The notes under the pieces: generated by a model
Seen by the model: the letters and a program-made list of their open reading frames with translations, nothing else
Databases searched by the model: none
What the model was told of the DNA's origin: nothing
Part shown: positions 14,727-24,600 of the stretch, piece after piece
How the letters are laid out: each line of letters begins with the position of its first letter
Numbering within the stretch: the first letter of the stretch is position 1
Assembly (NCBI GenBank): GCA_045612065.1
Contig: JAZKYH010000003.1
Location: forward strand, 1 to 64,000
DNA from: UBA1189 sp045612065
GTDB taxonomy: Bacteria; Bacteroidota; Bacteroidia; Bacteroidales; Bacteroidaceae
Direction: 5' to 3'
Length of the DNA stretch: 64,000 nucleotides
Program-made: the position numbers and the translations under genes

Positions 14727-16928
14727 TTACAACGTGTCTCTGAGCTGTTCTATCTTTCGAATATGGGCAAACATCTCTTTACGCACTTGGCTAACGAAGC
14801 TGTTTTCTTCAGGAGTACCATAGACAGCCAAAGCCTCCTCGGCGTTTCTGCAGGTCAGTGTTCTGAAGGGGTTGTCATGGTCTTTCTTACGCGAGAGGTA
14901 CACTTGCTCGCTGATGCGACGCTGTATGCGCTCTTCGTGGGCAAGGGCTTGTAGCCACATGTCGGGGGTCATAGTTTCGATGCCTAATCCCATGCGTAGG
15001 GCATATAATGCATGGCATAGTTTGTCGACGGTGTATTGTTTCCATAGCTTATTGTAGCGATGGTGTATGTCATTCCACGTATCGAGTGTACCGTTGCAGA
15101 TGTCGTTGCGTAGGACGTCAAGGTCGCAGTTCCTCATGAGTTGTCCACCAAGGTTGACCCACGTGTCGCAGGACTGTTCACCCATCTTGGCAAGTTCTTC
15201 CCATTGAGGAGTGCGGTCTTCGCAGTAATCCAGTACGTTATTCATGGCATAGTGTATGAGCATGTCGCCATAGGCATGATAGGCATCGTAGGCTTTGAGG
15301 ATGTGCACCTCGCGACGGCTATTCTCCATGCCTTCACCCAGGATGGTGAGACCCTCTACTAACTTTCGGTCACTCTGAAGTAGGAGACGGCCTAATTCTT
15401 GTACTTGTTTAGTGTGTAGAGTTTCGTGTTTAGAGTTTTCGTTATCGTTTATGTATGCCTTTCCCGTCCACAGTTCGAGCAGTTGTCGGGCACGGATGAC
15501 TTCCTGCATGGTGTCGGGAGCAAAGGTGTTGAACTCGATGTTCTGCACCTTGGTGCGGCGCTTGTCGCGTGTGCGGTATTTCCAGGTGTTGCGTGCCAGG
15601 GCATACATGTTGTACATCCACCAATAGGCCGGCATCACCTCCAGACGGTCGGCTGCCACGTTGTTGCTCACGAGAGCGAAGGGTAGGGTGATGTTCATCT
15701 CGGCTGGGTAGTCGCCCTTGGCCAATAGGGTGAATGAGGCGAAGCGGCTCGAATGCTTCACCGATGAGCACAGTCCTGGCCAGAAACCACGTCCTGCCAC
15801 CAACTCGCCATCGTTGGTGCGGCTGTTGTGGTTGCTGCCGATAGTGGCACCGGCAGCCATGTTGCTCTGTCCCATGATAACCGAGGCAATGAGGAACGAG
15901 TTGTTGTGGTGCTGTTCATGGCTGGGGAAGATGAGATTGTTCAGTACTTCGCAACATGATATGGTACTGTTGTCACCCATGATGGAGTTGATGAGGCGGG
16001 CACCATACTTGAGGTTTGAGTTGTTGCCCAGAATGAATTTTATCGCTGTGCATGAATAGAATATGCGACAACCATAGCCCACGATACCATTCACGAGAAT
16101 CACGTTTTCGCCTATCTGCGAGGGCTCTTCATTGGAAGAGTTGATGGTGATATTTTTTAGCTTCGAGGCACCCTTAATGTAGCAATCGGTGCCAATCTTC
16201 ACATCCTTGATGATGGAAGAGTTCTTGATGACGCATCGCTCGCCAATCTCTCCGTAGTATCCGCGATGGTGGTCCACGGTGCGTTGGGTGATATCGGCAA
16301 GGCGCTCTTGTAGAGATTTATCGTCCACATACTTGGCCCATAAATAAGCATCGGCAGGTATCATGCCGTCAAAGGGAATCACCGATCGTGCCCCCGTTTC
16401 ATTCATGATTTCTATGCGTACTCGCACCTCCTCGGATTCGCCATCTTTGATTATGCCATTACCAAACTTGGCGTGGTCAGTACATGACATTTCCTGGATG
16501 TTGAACAACATGCTGTGTGCCCCGATGATATAGTGTGACAGATAGTGTACATCGTGTATGGCACAGTCGTCGCCAATGTCACACGAGTGTATGCTCGAAT
16601 TTGTTATACCCACAGGAAGACGTAAATCGTGATACTGTAATGCCCCAGAACTGACGCGGCCTATGCGCACGGTGCCGTAAAACTTATTGTCCTTTACCAC
16701 GCTCGGGTCAAAGTCTTCGGTTACCCACACCGTATCCCACGATGAGGCTGTGTTGTTATTCATCACCAGACGTTCTATCTCACCGCTACGCAGATGTCGC
16801 CATCCTCCTTCGGGTTGCTTTACCTGTAGGTTGCGTATGTAGTATTTGTCCTTTCCTTTGGGTAAGTATTGGGCGTCAATCCATCCATCGCTCAGTGCGG
16901 TTGGGGGTAGCAGGGTAACTCGTTCCAT
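14727..16928 (-). CDS. DUF4954 family protein with left-handed beta-helix-like repeats
   Basis: A 733-residue cytoplasmic-looking protein with no signal peptide. Residues from about 90 to 400 contain hexapeptide-like strings (GDDCAIHDVHYLSHYIIGAHS, IGTDCYIKGASKLKNITI, IGENVILVNGIVGYGC, GDNSTISCCEVLNNLIFP, GSNHNSRTND), suggesting a left-handed beta-helix as in sugar-nucleotide acyl or nucleotidyl transferases. The rest is mostly helical. The family is widespread in Bacteroidetes and spirochaetes, with no established function. Near residues 503-514 the coding strand contains a copy of the dispersed CTAAACAC-type repeat (15408-15441), read in frame as ENSKHETLHTK. Confidence 0.8.
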   Translation of the reverse strand: MERVTLLPPTALSDGWIDAQYLPKGKDKYYIRNLQVKQPEGGWRHLRSGEIERLVMNNNTASSWDTVWVTEDFDPSVVKDNKFYGTVRIGRVSSGALQYHDLRLPVGITNSSIHSCDIGDDCAIHDVHYLSHYIIGAHSMLFNIQEMSCTDHAKFGNGIIKDGESEEVRVRIEIMNETGARSVIPFDGMIPADAYLWAKYVDDKSLQERLADITQRTVDHHRGYYGEIGERCVIKNSSIIKDVKIGTDCYIKGASKLKNITINSSNEEPSQIGENVILVNGIVGYGCRIFYSCTAIKFILGNNSNLKYGARLINSIMGDNSTISCCEVLNNLIFPSHEQHHNNSFLIASVIMGQSNMAAGATIGSNHNSRTNDGELVAGRGFWPGLCSSVKHSSRFASFTLLAKGDYPAEMNITLPFALVSNNVAADRLEVMPAYWWMYNMYALARNTWKYRTRDKRRTKVQNIEFNTFAPDTMQEVIRARQLLELWTGKAYINDNENSKHETLHTKQVQELGRLLLQSDRKLVEGLTILGEGMENSRREVHILKAYDAYHAYGDMLIHYAMNNVLDYCEDRTPQWEELAKMGEQSCDTWVNLGGQLMRNCDLDVLRNDICNGTLDTWNDIHHRYNKLWKQYTVDKLCHALYALRMGLGIETMTPDMWLQALAHEERIQRRISEQVYLSRKKDHDNPFRTLTCRNAEEALAVYGTPEENSFVSQVRKEMFAHIRKIEQLRDTL
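15408..15441. repeat. Dispersed TTTAGTG-type repeat inside the DUF4954 gene
   Basis: TTTAGTGTGTAGAG followed by TTTCGTGTTTAGAG resembles the words found in intergenic repeats of this window. Here it lies in frame within coding sequence. Confidence 0.4.
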
Positions 16929-17151
16929 AGTGCTTTTGATTTTGCTTTTGCGGCGCTAATTTAGCAACATTCGGCGAAACCTCAAAAGCGAGAGCTGAGA
17001 AAATGTCTTGAGCAGTGAACGGTAGGTCATGAACCGCGAGTCTTAAGCGCCTGTCGTTCGAGTGTCGACGGTGGTCATTAGGCTCTGGTGGATACTCCGA
17101 ACAATCATTTCGCATGAGGTGTTATTGGTGACATCTCACACAGGTGTAGTT

Positions 17152-18534
17152 ATGTTATCTTTTATGAGGAACATTGCGATTTGTCTCTGTATGCTGACGG
17201 TATACCCCTTGCTGGCCCAGCAGGTGAACTGCAGCATTGACGAGGCCCGTGACCTGATGCTACGGCATAGTGCAGCACTCAAGGCGGCTGATGCCGAGGT
17301 GCAGATAGCACGCAAGGAGCGTGGGCGGGTGAATGCCTTGTGGTGGCCGCAACTACAGGCCGAAGGGGCATACATGCACCTCTCCGAGCGGGTCGAGGTG
17401 CGCCAACCGTTGTCCTACTACACCGACCCGCTCAAGGCCGATGTGCAGCGCATCGTGCCGGGTGAGGAACTGGTGACGGGGCTCCTCGACAGGGTGGGGC
17501 AGTACACCTTTACCTTTCCTCTGCTTCCGCAAGATATTGCCTCGGTGGATCTCACGGCCGAGTGGGTGGCCTTCAGTGGAGGCAAGCGATACTATGCCGA
17601 CAAGATGGCAAGGCGTATGGTCAATATGGCGCAGATAGGTAGCGAGCGTGTGGAGTCTGCCGAGCAGGTGCTGCTCGTAGAACGCTACTACGGCCTGGTG
17701 CTGGCTCGACACACGACCGAGGTGTGCCATCAGCGCTACGAGGCCATGCAACGCCACTATGCCGATGCCCTGCGCATGGAGCAGGTGGGCCTCATTGACA
17801 AGGTTGCCCGACTGGCTACGCAGGTGGCCATGGAGGAGGCCGAGCGCGAGTGGCACCATGCCGAGAGTGTGGAGCAGGTGGGGCAAATGGCGCTGAAGCA
17901 ACTCTTGGGCATTGTGCCCGACAAGACGAAGATTGTGCCCACATCGCCCCTGCTTGTCTCCGATGAACTCCCCATGGAAGATGTCTTCATGGGATCGATG
18001 TTGCAGAACAATCCTACACTCACCTCACTCTCCCTGGAGGAGCAGATGGCAGGCGATAAACTGCGCATCGACCTTGGTGGCTACCTTCCCGAGGTGGCAC
18101 TCTTCGGTAAGCAGACACTCTGGGCCCATGGCCTCCCGAGCAACCTCATGCCGCGCACCGTTGTGGGCGTGGGATTTGCGTGGAACCTCTTCGATGGCCT
18201 CGACCGCGAGCGCAAGGTGGCACAGACGAAACTCGCCCAACAGACCTTGGCATGGAGCCGCGAGGAGGCCGAAGCCGACCTCAAGGTGATGGTCTCCGAA
18301 CTCTACGCCACCCTGCAACGCACGAGAGATGACATCCGTGTGCTCGACTCCACCATCACCCTCAGCGAAGAACTGCTCCGTATGCGCCGTGCCGCCTTTG
18401 CCGAGGGCATGGCTACCTCGACCGAACTCATCGATGCCGAGGATGCCCTCGCCACCGCCCGCCTGGCGCGCCTCACAGCACAGTATGCCTACCAAGTGGC
18501 GATGGCCAACCTACAGGCCGTGTGTGGGAGGTAA
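17152..18534 (+). CDS. TolC family outer membrane efflux protein
   Basis: Outer membrane channel subunit of a tripartite efflux system, about 460 residues. A signal peptide (MRNIAICLCMLTVYPLLAQQ) is followed by two OEP repeats rich in long amphipathic helices (for example HYADALRMEQVGLIDKVARL and the C-terminal MRRAAFAEGMATSTELIDAE). I place the start at ATG 17152; ATG 17164 directly before the signal peptide is equally possible, while an upstream extension to 17062 is not signal-like. The membrane fusion protein follows after 151 bp; the matching permeases are displaced to 27.4 kb. Confidence 0.88.
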   Translation: MLSFMRNIAICLCMLTVYPLLAQQVNCSIDEARDLMLRHSAALKAADAEVQIARKERGRVNALWWPQLQAEGAYMHLSERVEVRQPLSYYTDPLKADVQRIVPGEELVTGLLDRVGQYTFTFPLLPQDIASVDLTAEWVAFSGGKRYYADKMARRMVNMAQIGSERVESAEQVLLVERYYGLVLARHTTEVCHQRYEAMQRHYADALRMEQVGLIDKVARLATQVAMEEAEREWHHAESVEQVGQMALKQLLGIVPDKTKIVPTSPLLVSDELPMEDVFMGSMLQNNPTLTSLSLEEQMAGDKLRIDLGGYLPEVALFGKQTLWAHGLPSNLMPRTVVGVGFAWNLFDGLDRERKVAQTKLAQQTLAWSREEAEADLKVMVSELYATLQRTRDDIRVLDSTITLSEELLRMRRAAFAEGMATSTELIDAEDALATARLARLTAQYAYQVAMANLQAVCGR

Positions 18535-18535
18535 C

Positions 18536-18600
18536 GATTATAGTTTAACGGTTAAAGGTGATAGGTTATAGGTTATGGGTTAACGGTTAATGGTTATAGG
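18536..18600. repeat. Degenerate GGTTATAGGTTA repeat between tolC-like and fusion-protein genes
   Basis: The spacer contains repeated words GGTTATAGGTTATGGGTTAA and GGTTAATGGTTATAGGTTAT, resembling the TTAACGGTTAA words near 4835-4870. No hairpin with a U-run is seen. Confidence 0.5.
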
Positions 18601-18685
18601 TTATCCTGATAGCGCCTGTTTTTCGTTGGTTTCTGCAAAGAAACTTTCATCTTTCCACTTTCATCTTTCATCTTTCCACTAACAA

Positions 18686-19681
18686 ATGAATCGCAAATCC
18701 CTCTCCCTCGCCTTCATCGTACTGCTCTCCGCAGTTGTGGTCATCACCCTCATCGGGTTGCTCACCGCCCGCAAGTCCCCCATCACCCTGCAGGGGCAGG
18801 TCGAGGCCACCGAGATACGCATCAGTGGCAAACTCCTCGGGCGCATCGACTCGCTGCTCGTACGCGAGGGTGATGCCGTGCATGAGGGCGACACGCTGGT
18901 CGTCATCAACAGTCCCATCGTGGAGGCTCAGTACCGCAAGACTGAGGCCCTGCACCGCGCCACACAGGAGGAGAACCGCAAGGTCGACCGTGGCACACGT
19001 CGCGAACTCGTAGCCTCGGCCTATCAGGTGTGGCAGGCCGCCAAGAGCCAGGCCACGCTGGCCGAGAAGACCTACGAGCGCATACACCTATTGTACCAAG
19101 ATAGCGTCGTGCCCCGCCAGCGCTACGATGAGGCCGAGGCTGCCATGCTCATGGCCCGTGCCACCGAGTGCTCTGCCTACGAACAGTACCGCCTGGCCCA
19201 AGAGGGCTTGCAGCGCGAGGACCGTGAGGCCAGCCGTAACCTCGTGGAGGCTTCGGCAAGCAGCGTTGATGAGGTGGGCGCCCTCCTCGTCGATGCACGT
19301 CTCACGGCTCCTGCCGACGGACATATTGCCGGTATCTATCCCAAGCGAGGCGAACTCGTGGCACCCGGAGCCCCCATCATGACCCTCGTCACGCTCGACG
19401 ACGCCTATGCCGTCTTCAACGTGCGCGAGGACCTCATGCCCCACATCCGCATGGGCAAGCAGTTTGCCGTCTCTGTGCCCGCCCTGGCCCGCACCGATGT
19501 GCCGATGACGGTCTACTACATCAGTCCCCTCGGCAGTTTTGCCACGTGGAAGTCCACCAAGGAGGTGGGCACCTACGACATGCGCACCTTCGAGATACGC
19601 CTGCGCCCCAAGCATAGGGTAGAGGGTCTGCGTCCGGGAATGACGGTACTCTTGGAGTTAAAGGACACAGGCAAGGTGTAA
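18686..19681 (+). CDS. HlyD/EmrA-type membrane fusion protein
   Basis: Periplasmic adaptor of 331 residues linking inner membrane pump and TolC-type channel. It has an N-terminal membrane anchor (AFIVLLSAVVVITLIGLL), a split lipoyl domain (GQVEATEIRISGKLLGRIDSLLVREGD and later ADGHIAGIYPKRGELV), an intervening helical hairpin of about 110 residues (80-190) and a beta-barrel domain near the C terminus. The natural partner permeases are usually encoded directly downstream; here they begin 7.7 kb later at 27431, after an AT-rich segment. Confidence 0.9.
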   Translation: MNRKSLSLAFIVLLSAVVVITLIGLLTARKSPITLQGQVEATEIRISGKLLGRIDSLLVREGDAVHEGDTLVVINSPIVEAQYRKTEALHRATQEENRKVDRGTRRELVASAYQVWQAAKSQATLAEKTYERIHLLYQDSVVPRQRYDEAEAAMLMARATECSAYEQYRLAQEGLQREDREASRNLVEASASSVDEVGALLVDARLTAPADGHIAGIYPKRGELVAPGAPIMTLVTLDDAYAVFNVREDLMPHIRMGKQFAVSVPALARTDVPMTVYYISPLGSFATWKSTKEVGTYDMRTFEIRLRPKHRVEGLRPGMTVLLELKDTGKV

Positions 19682-19883
19682 TGTGTAGGGGCGAGGTTAG
19701 CCCTCCCCGTTACGTGTCGGATGCGACATCATTAAGTCAGGCGCTTCCACTCTCTGTATCACCTACCGTTTTCGCTCGTCGCAGGGGCATAAGTTCGCCC
19801 CCTAAACACTATACTATACCCTAAACACCAAACACTACACCCTAAACAAAAGCTATAGTTTCAAGTGAGTAAAAAAGTTTCAT

Positions 19884-20330
19884 TTTTGCCCTGGCAAGGA
19901 GCAATTAAATTGAGAATTGAAAATTACAAGTTCGTGCAATTGTCGACACGGAAACAAAGTTCGCTGGCTGTAAAGGAAAAGCAACCTTTAGGTCGCTGGC
20001 CGTAGGGAAAAGCAACCTTTCGGTCGCTGCAACCTGCCATCTGGATTATTGTACGAAAACAATATGTATATTCGTTCAATTTCGCGTGATACAATGGAAG
20101 TATTGAGTTTTGCTAAAGCCTACTACTTACTGTCAGTATTACAAGCAAGTACTACAGTTTGGGTATATCCAAACTGAATTTTCGCTTTGTTGAAAAACTT
20201 TTTTCATCAAAGTGAAAATTTTTTTGCAAGCCCTTGAAAATTTTTGAAAATATAGAGCGATGTGGAATGGAACGGAGGTGCGATTACTCTAGAGCCTAAA
20301 CAGTCTCCTGCTCCTTGCCAGGCCAAAAAT
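19884..20330. repeat. 447-bp noncoding element bounded by a 22-bp inverted repeat
   Basis: The ends 19884-19905 and 20309-20330 are inverted copies, matching at 21 of 22 positions (core CCTGGCAAGGAGCA). Inside are a two-copy tandem repeat (19961-20023), an 8-bp hairpin CAGTTTGG/CCAAACTG (20155-20176) and an imperfect 20-bp hairpin (20178-20219, two mismatches). No transposase is present and no target duplication is obvious. It may be a MITE-like element or a structured RNA region. Confidence 0.5.
19961..20023. repeat. Two-copy 31-32 bp tandem repeat
   Basis: Two adjacent copies start with TCGCTGGC and contain AAAAGCAACCTTT; a third partial copy starts TCGCTGCAACC. Confidence 0.6.
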
Positions 20331-20485
20331 AAAAATCGTTTACTCGGTAAGAAACGTCAAAAGACAACCTCTCTCTTTACCTCTAACCTACATCCCATAT
20401 TCCTTAATCATTCTCTTCGTTCCCGCAAAGCATCTTTATGCCGAATAACATAAGTTTGCTATGGTGCTTCTTGTCATTAAATCGT

Positions 20486-20493
20486 TACCTTTG
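20486..20493 (+). promoter_or_regulatory. -7 element before the DUF1848 gene
   Basis: TACCTTTG is a perfect TAnnTTTG match, giving a start near 20500. A purine-rich AGGGGAAG ends 5-6 nt before the ATG at 20522, a possible Shine-Dalgarno site. No good -33 element is seen. Confidence 0.45.
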
Positions 20494-20521
20494 CAAATTA
20501 TGTACTTAAAGGGGAAGCAGG

Positions 20522-21604
20522 ATGTCAAATAATAAGAAAAAACAAATAGTATTAGAGGATGGAAACAAGGCTGAAGCGCATGCTCCAGTGATTGTTTCTG
20601 CTAGTCGTAGTACGGATATACCAGCTTTTTATTCCGATTGGTTCTTTCATCGTTTAGAGGTCGGCTATTCTGCTTGGACTAACCCTTTTAATGGGAAAAA
20701 GATGTATGTCTCATATGAAGATACCAAGTTCATTGTCTTCTGGTCGAAGAATCCTCGTCCTCTTTTAAGTCGATTAGATGAGTTAAAGGAAAAAGGCATA
20801 GGTTGTTACATCCAATACACCCTAAACGATTACGAGAAAGAAAAACTTGAGAAAGGAGTAAGGCCGCTTGCCGAGCGTATAGAAACATTTAAATTATTGG
20901 TTGATAAGTTAGGGAAAGGGGCTGTGATATGGCGCTTTGACCCTCTTATCTTGACTGACACGATTAGTATTGATGATTTAATACGAAAGATTGAGTTTAT
21001 CGGTGATAGTCTCTATGGATATACAGAGAAACTTGTTTTCAGTTTTGCGGACATTGCTTCATACCGCAAGGTAAAAGCAAATCTTGAAAAGAATAACATA
21101 AATTATCGAGAGTGGGATGATGAAGCAATGGTTGAGTTTGCCTCCAAACTAGCAGAACTGAATAAGAAATGGAACTATGAACTTGCTACCTGTGGTGAAA
21201 AGATAGACTTTGAACAATTTGGAATAAAACACAACCATTGTGTTGATGATAGACTTATTGTTCGGTTAGGCTACAGATCACCAGAACTTATGAAGTGCCT
21301 TGGTGCAGAGATTGTTCGGGAACAATCAGTTCAGCAAGACCTCTTTGCAACAGAAGAACCTCAGATTATTCCAAACGATGCCATCCCTCTTGACAATGGA
21401 GAGTTTGCAGTAATAAACAGAAACAATAAGGATAAAGGACAGAGAGAGTTTTGTGGTTGTATGAAGTCCAAGGACATTGGCGAATATAATACCTGTCCTC
21501 ATTTGTGCGAATATTGCTATGCAAATACAAGTAAGGAAATTGCAATCAAGAATTGGCAGCAACATAAAATCAATCCTTATTCGGAAACAATAACAGGGAA
21601 ATAA
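20522..21604 (+). CDS. DUF1848 protein with C-terminal radical-SAM-like cysteine motif
   Basis: A 360-residue protein of the DUF1848 family. The N-terminal half has the family signature SASRSTDIPAFYSDWF and WTNPFNGKKMYVS, then FWSKNPRPLL, VIWRFDPLILT and a TIM-barrel-like succession. The C terminus has five conserved cysteines: Cys311-x-Cys313, then Cys325-x3-Cys329-x2-Cys332 in CPHLCEYCYAN. CX3CX2C is the spacing that binds the radical-SAM 4Fe-4S cluster, but here it is at the C-terminal rather than the N-terminal end. Function is unknown. The gene is AT-rich compared with its surroundings, and the next gene starts one base after its stop codon, so the two are very likely translationally coupled. 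Confidence 0.85.
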   Translation: MSNNKKKQIVLEDGNKAEAHAPVIVSASRSTDIPAFYSDWFFHRLEVGYSAWTNPFNGKKMYVSYEDTKFIVFWSKNPRPLLSRLDELKEKGIGCYIQYTLNDYEKEKLEKGVRPLAERIETFKLLVDKLGKGAVIWRFDPLILTDTISIDDLIRKIEFIGDSLYGYTEKLVFSFADIASYRKVKANLEKNNINYREWDDEAMVEFASKLAELNKKWNYELATCGEKIDFEQFGIKHNHCVDDRLIVRLGYRSPELMKCLGAEIVREQSVQQDLFATEEPQIIPNDAIPLDNGEFAVINRNNKDKGQREFCGCMKSKDIGEYNTCPHLCEYCYANTSKEIAIKNWQQHKINPYSETITGK

Positions 21605-21605
21605 T

Positions 21606-24600
21606 ATGACACAGCATATTGAGAAAGGCACGAATTATGCATATACGGTAGAACGAATGAAAGAAATAAACTTTCGTTCTCTTCGTTCGGTATCCGTAGA
21701 GTTTACCAAACGTCTACCTGTAGAACTCAGCAGTGAACTATACACGAATATTCAGCATGGTGTGTGTCAGTTGCAAAGTGAGCCTGAACTTAATATGTAT
21801 ATTCACGCATTAGGTTTAATGCATGAAGCTAAGTTGCAATATGCTTTTGAACATTTGTCTGATGATTTTATAAACCATCAGACAATTGATATAATCGATT
21901 ATGGTTGTGGCCAGGCAATTGGTACTATCTGCTATGCAGATTTTTTGCGCAAGAATGGATTGTCCCAACAAGTACGAAGAGTTGTGCTTATAGAGCCATC
22001 AGAAATCGCGTTAAAAAGAGCGGCTTTGCACGTTTCTCGATTTTTTCCGCAAGCGGAGATTGTTACTTGCTTAAAAGGTTTTGACGATTTGGAGGAAGAT
22101 GATTTATGCGTGGATGAAGAAATACCAACTCTGCATATACTCTCCAATGTCATCGATTTGGCTGATGATTATTTTAACCTAGAGCGGTTTGTCGGTTTGA
22201 TTAACCAATGTTCTATAGGTGATAATCATTATCTCTGTATTGAACCACATTTTGATTATGAAGAAAAAGACGGGCGATTAGAACGTTTCATTGACCTGCT
22301 TGATGCCGATGCGTATTACTGCAAGGCTTTCTCAAAGGGAACATTTATTGAAGGACGTGATTGGACTTGTCAAGTGGCAATATGTAAAAACAATTCCCTA
22401 TCTTTTGAGACATGTGGAACGTTGATTCATACGGAAGAAAACTCTATTATCCAAACTGTCGATGAGGCTCATATAAATATAAAAAATCGGTTAATAGAAC
22501 TCGCCAATTGCGCAGATAAGAAAAAACAATATAAGGAAGCATTTGAGTACTACAAGTTGGCAGCCGAGGTCAATAATGCCGAAGCACAATATAGACTAGG
22601 GTGTTACTATTATAATGGAAAAGGAACAGAATCAGATTATTCTGAAGCGACAAAATGGTTTCGTAAAGCAGTAGAACAAGGATATGCTCCAGCTCAATGT
22701 TTTCTTGGCTATTGTTTTGAGTTTGGAGTAGGTGTACAACAAGACAATACTACAGCTGTTGATTTGTATTTTAAAGCTTCAGAACAAGGTTTCGCGGCTG
22801 CACAACACAATCTAGGACTTTGTTATGAAAACGGGAAGGGAGTTCTTAAAGATGAAACTGCAGCTATTAAATGGTATTGCAAGGCCGCAAAACAAGGATT
22901 CGCCTCTGCACAATGCAAACTTGGTTATTTTTATAATAATGGGATAGGAATAACAAAAGATTCAGCAGAGGCTGTAAGATGGTATCGTAAGGCAGCTGAC
23001 CAAGGATATGTTCTTGCTCAATATAACCTTGGGGGTTGCTTCGCTAATGGGTGTGGTGTTGAGAAAGATGATGTTGAGGCTGTTAAATGGTATCGAAGGG
23101 CTGCAGAACAAAACCACTCTTCGGCTCAACGCAGCCTCGCCCTTTGCTACGAAAAAGGAGAAGGAGTGTTGCCTGATGACAATGAGGCTATTAAATGGTA
23201 TATTAAGGCAGCGGAACAGGGTGATAATCTTGCAGAAAAACAATTGCTGAAAATTCAAGATATAACTAATGAAATTGGTATAAAGAAAATCACTTACGGA
23301 TATTTTGCTGATTATAGATACTACACTAGAGAAAAAAGAACGGTAGCAGTCATTGATTGGACTATTAAAGTGATACGAAACGGCTACATCAATGCTGCAT
23401 GTCATTTAGGTCTTTTTTATGATGCAATATCTGATTTCCGCGAAGCAGCAAAATGGTATAAGATAGGAGCGGAACGGAATCATGGAGGTGCCCAATATAA
23501 TCTCGCTCGGCTTTATGAATTAGGTATAGGGGTGGAAAAGAATCTAACAGAGTCAATCATATTATATCATAAATCCGCAGAACAAGGAAATGCCAATGCT
23601 CAATCCAGTTTAGCATACCATTATAGAAATGGTGATGGAGTTGCTAAAGATTATGATGAAGCAATCAATTGGTTCATAAAATCTGCTAAAAGAGAAGATA
23701 TGAGTGTCGGAGAGTATTTGCTTAAGTATTGTAGCGGAAATTGCGGAGTTGATTGGTTTGTAAAAGTTGCAGAACGAGGGTTTGTTGAAGCCCAATGTAA
23801 ACTAGGCTTTATGTATGAGAGAGGTGATGAAGTAGAGCAGTCTTATGAGAAAGCTATGTTTTGGTATCAGAAGGCTGTAGAGAATGGAAGCATAGAAGCG
23901 CTAGTTTCTATAGGCTCTTTATACGAACGTATAGACAACGCCGATTTTCCTGCAGAAGAAGCTGCTGGGTGGTTTCTCAAAGCTGCGATAAAAAATAACG
24001 ATGAAGCAAAATGTAAATTAGTTGAGTTGTATGCTTTAGGAATAGGTGTAGAAAAGTCCATAACAGAAGCTGTAAAATGGTTAAATAAATGTGAATGGGA
24101 AGAAACTAGAAGAGGAGTGAAATTATATACTTTAGGTCGTTTGTTTTATCATGGAGAAAGGATAGAACAATCATATGAGGAAGCTATAAAATGGTGGAAA
24201 CTTGCTGTAGATGCGAACAATAGTGAAGCTGCATATATGCTTGGCATTTGTTATGAAAAAGGATATGGTGTGGAACAATCATATGAGGAAGCGGTCAAGT
24301 GGTGGAAGTTAGCTGCAGATGCAAGTAATAGTGATGCTTCGTATAGGCTTGGGCTTTGCTACGCCGAAGGAGCTGGTTTAGAACAATCATACGAGAAAGC
24401 CTTTGGGTTATTTATTGAAGTTGCGAGGAGTGGTTTCAATATCGAGGCGGAAAATATTGTAGGTACTTATTACGAAAAAGGATTAGGTACAGAACAATCG
24501 TATGAGGAAGCTGTAAAATGGTATTCTATGGCTGCGGAGCAGAAGAACGAGGAGGCAATGTACAATTTGGGGAATTGCTATAGATATGGACGAGGTGTAA

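Larger units (their letters stand above)
19682..20485. other. Noncoding region at the left edge of the AT-rich insert
   Basis: About 800 bp without a credible gene. It holds CTAAACACTA-type dispersed repeats (19800-19853), a 447-bp inverted-repeat-bounded element (19884-20330) and a spacer up to the DUF1848 promoter. A short plus-strand frame at 20262-20453 crosses the right inverted-repeat arm and has no protein-like features. Confidence 0.6.

Noticed and set aside
19961..20023. Repeat considered as a minimal CRISPR array
   Set aside because: Copies are directly adjacent without spacers, only two copies, and there are no cas genes.
20262..20453. 63-codon plus-strand frame
   Set aside because: It crosses the right arm of the inverted-repeat element and has low-complexity, non-protein-like sequence.
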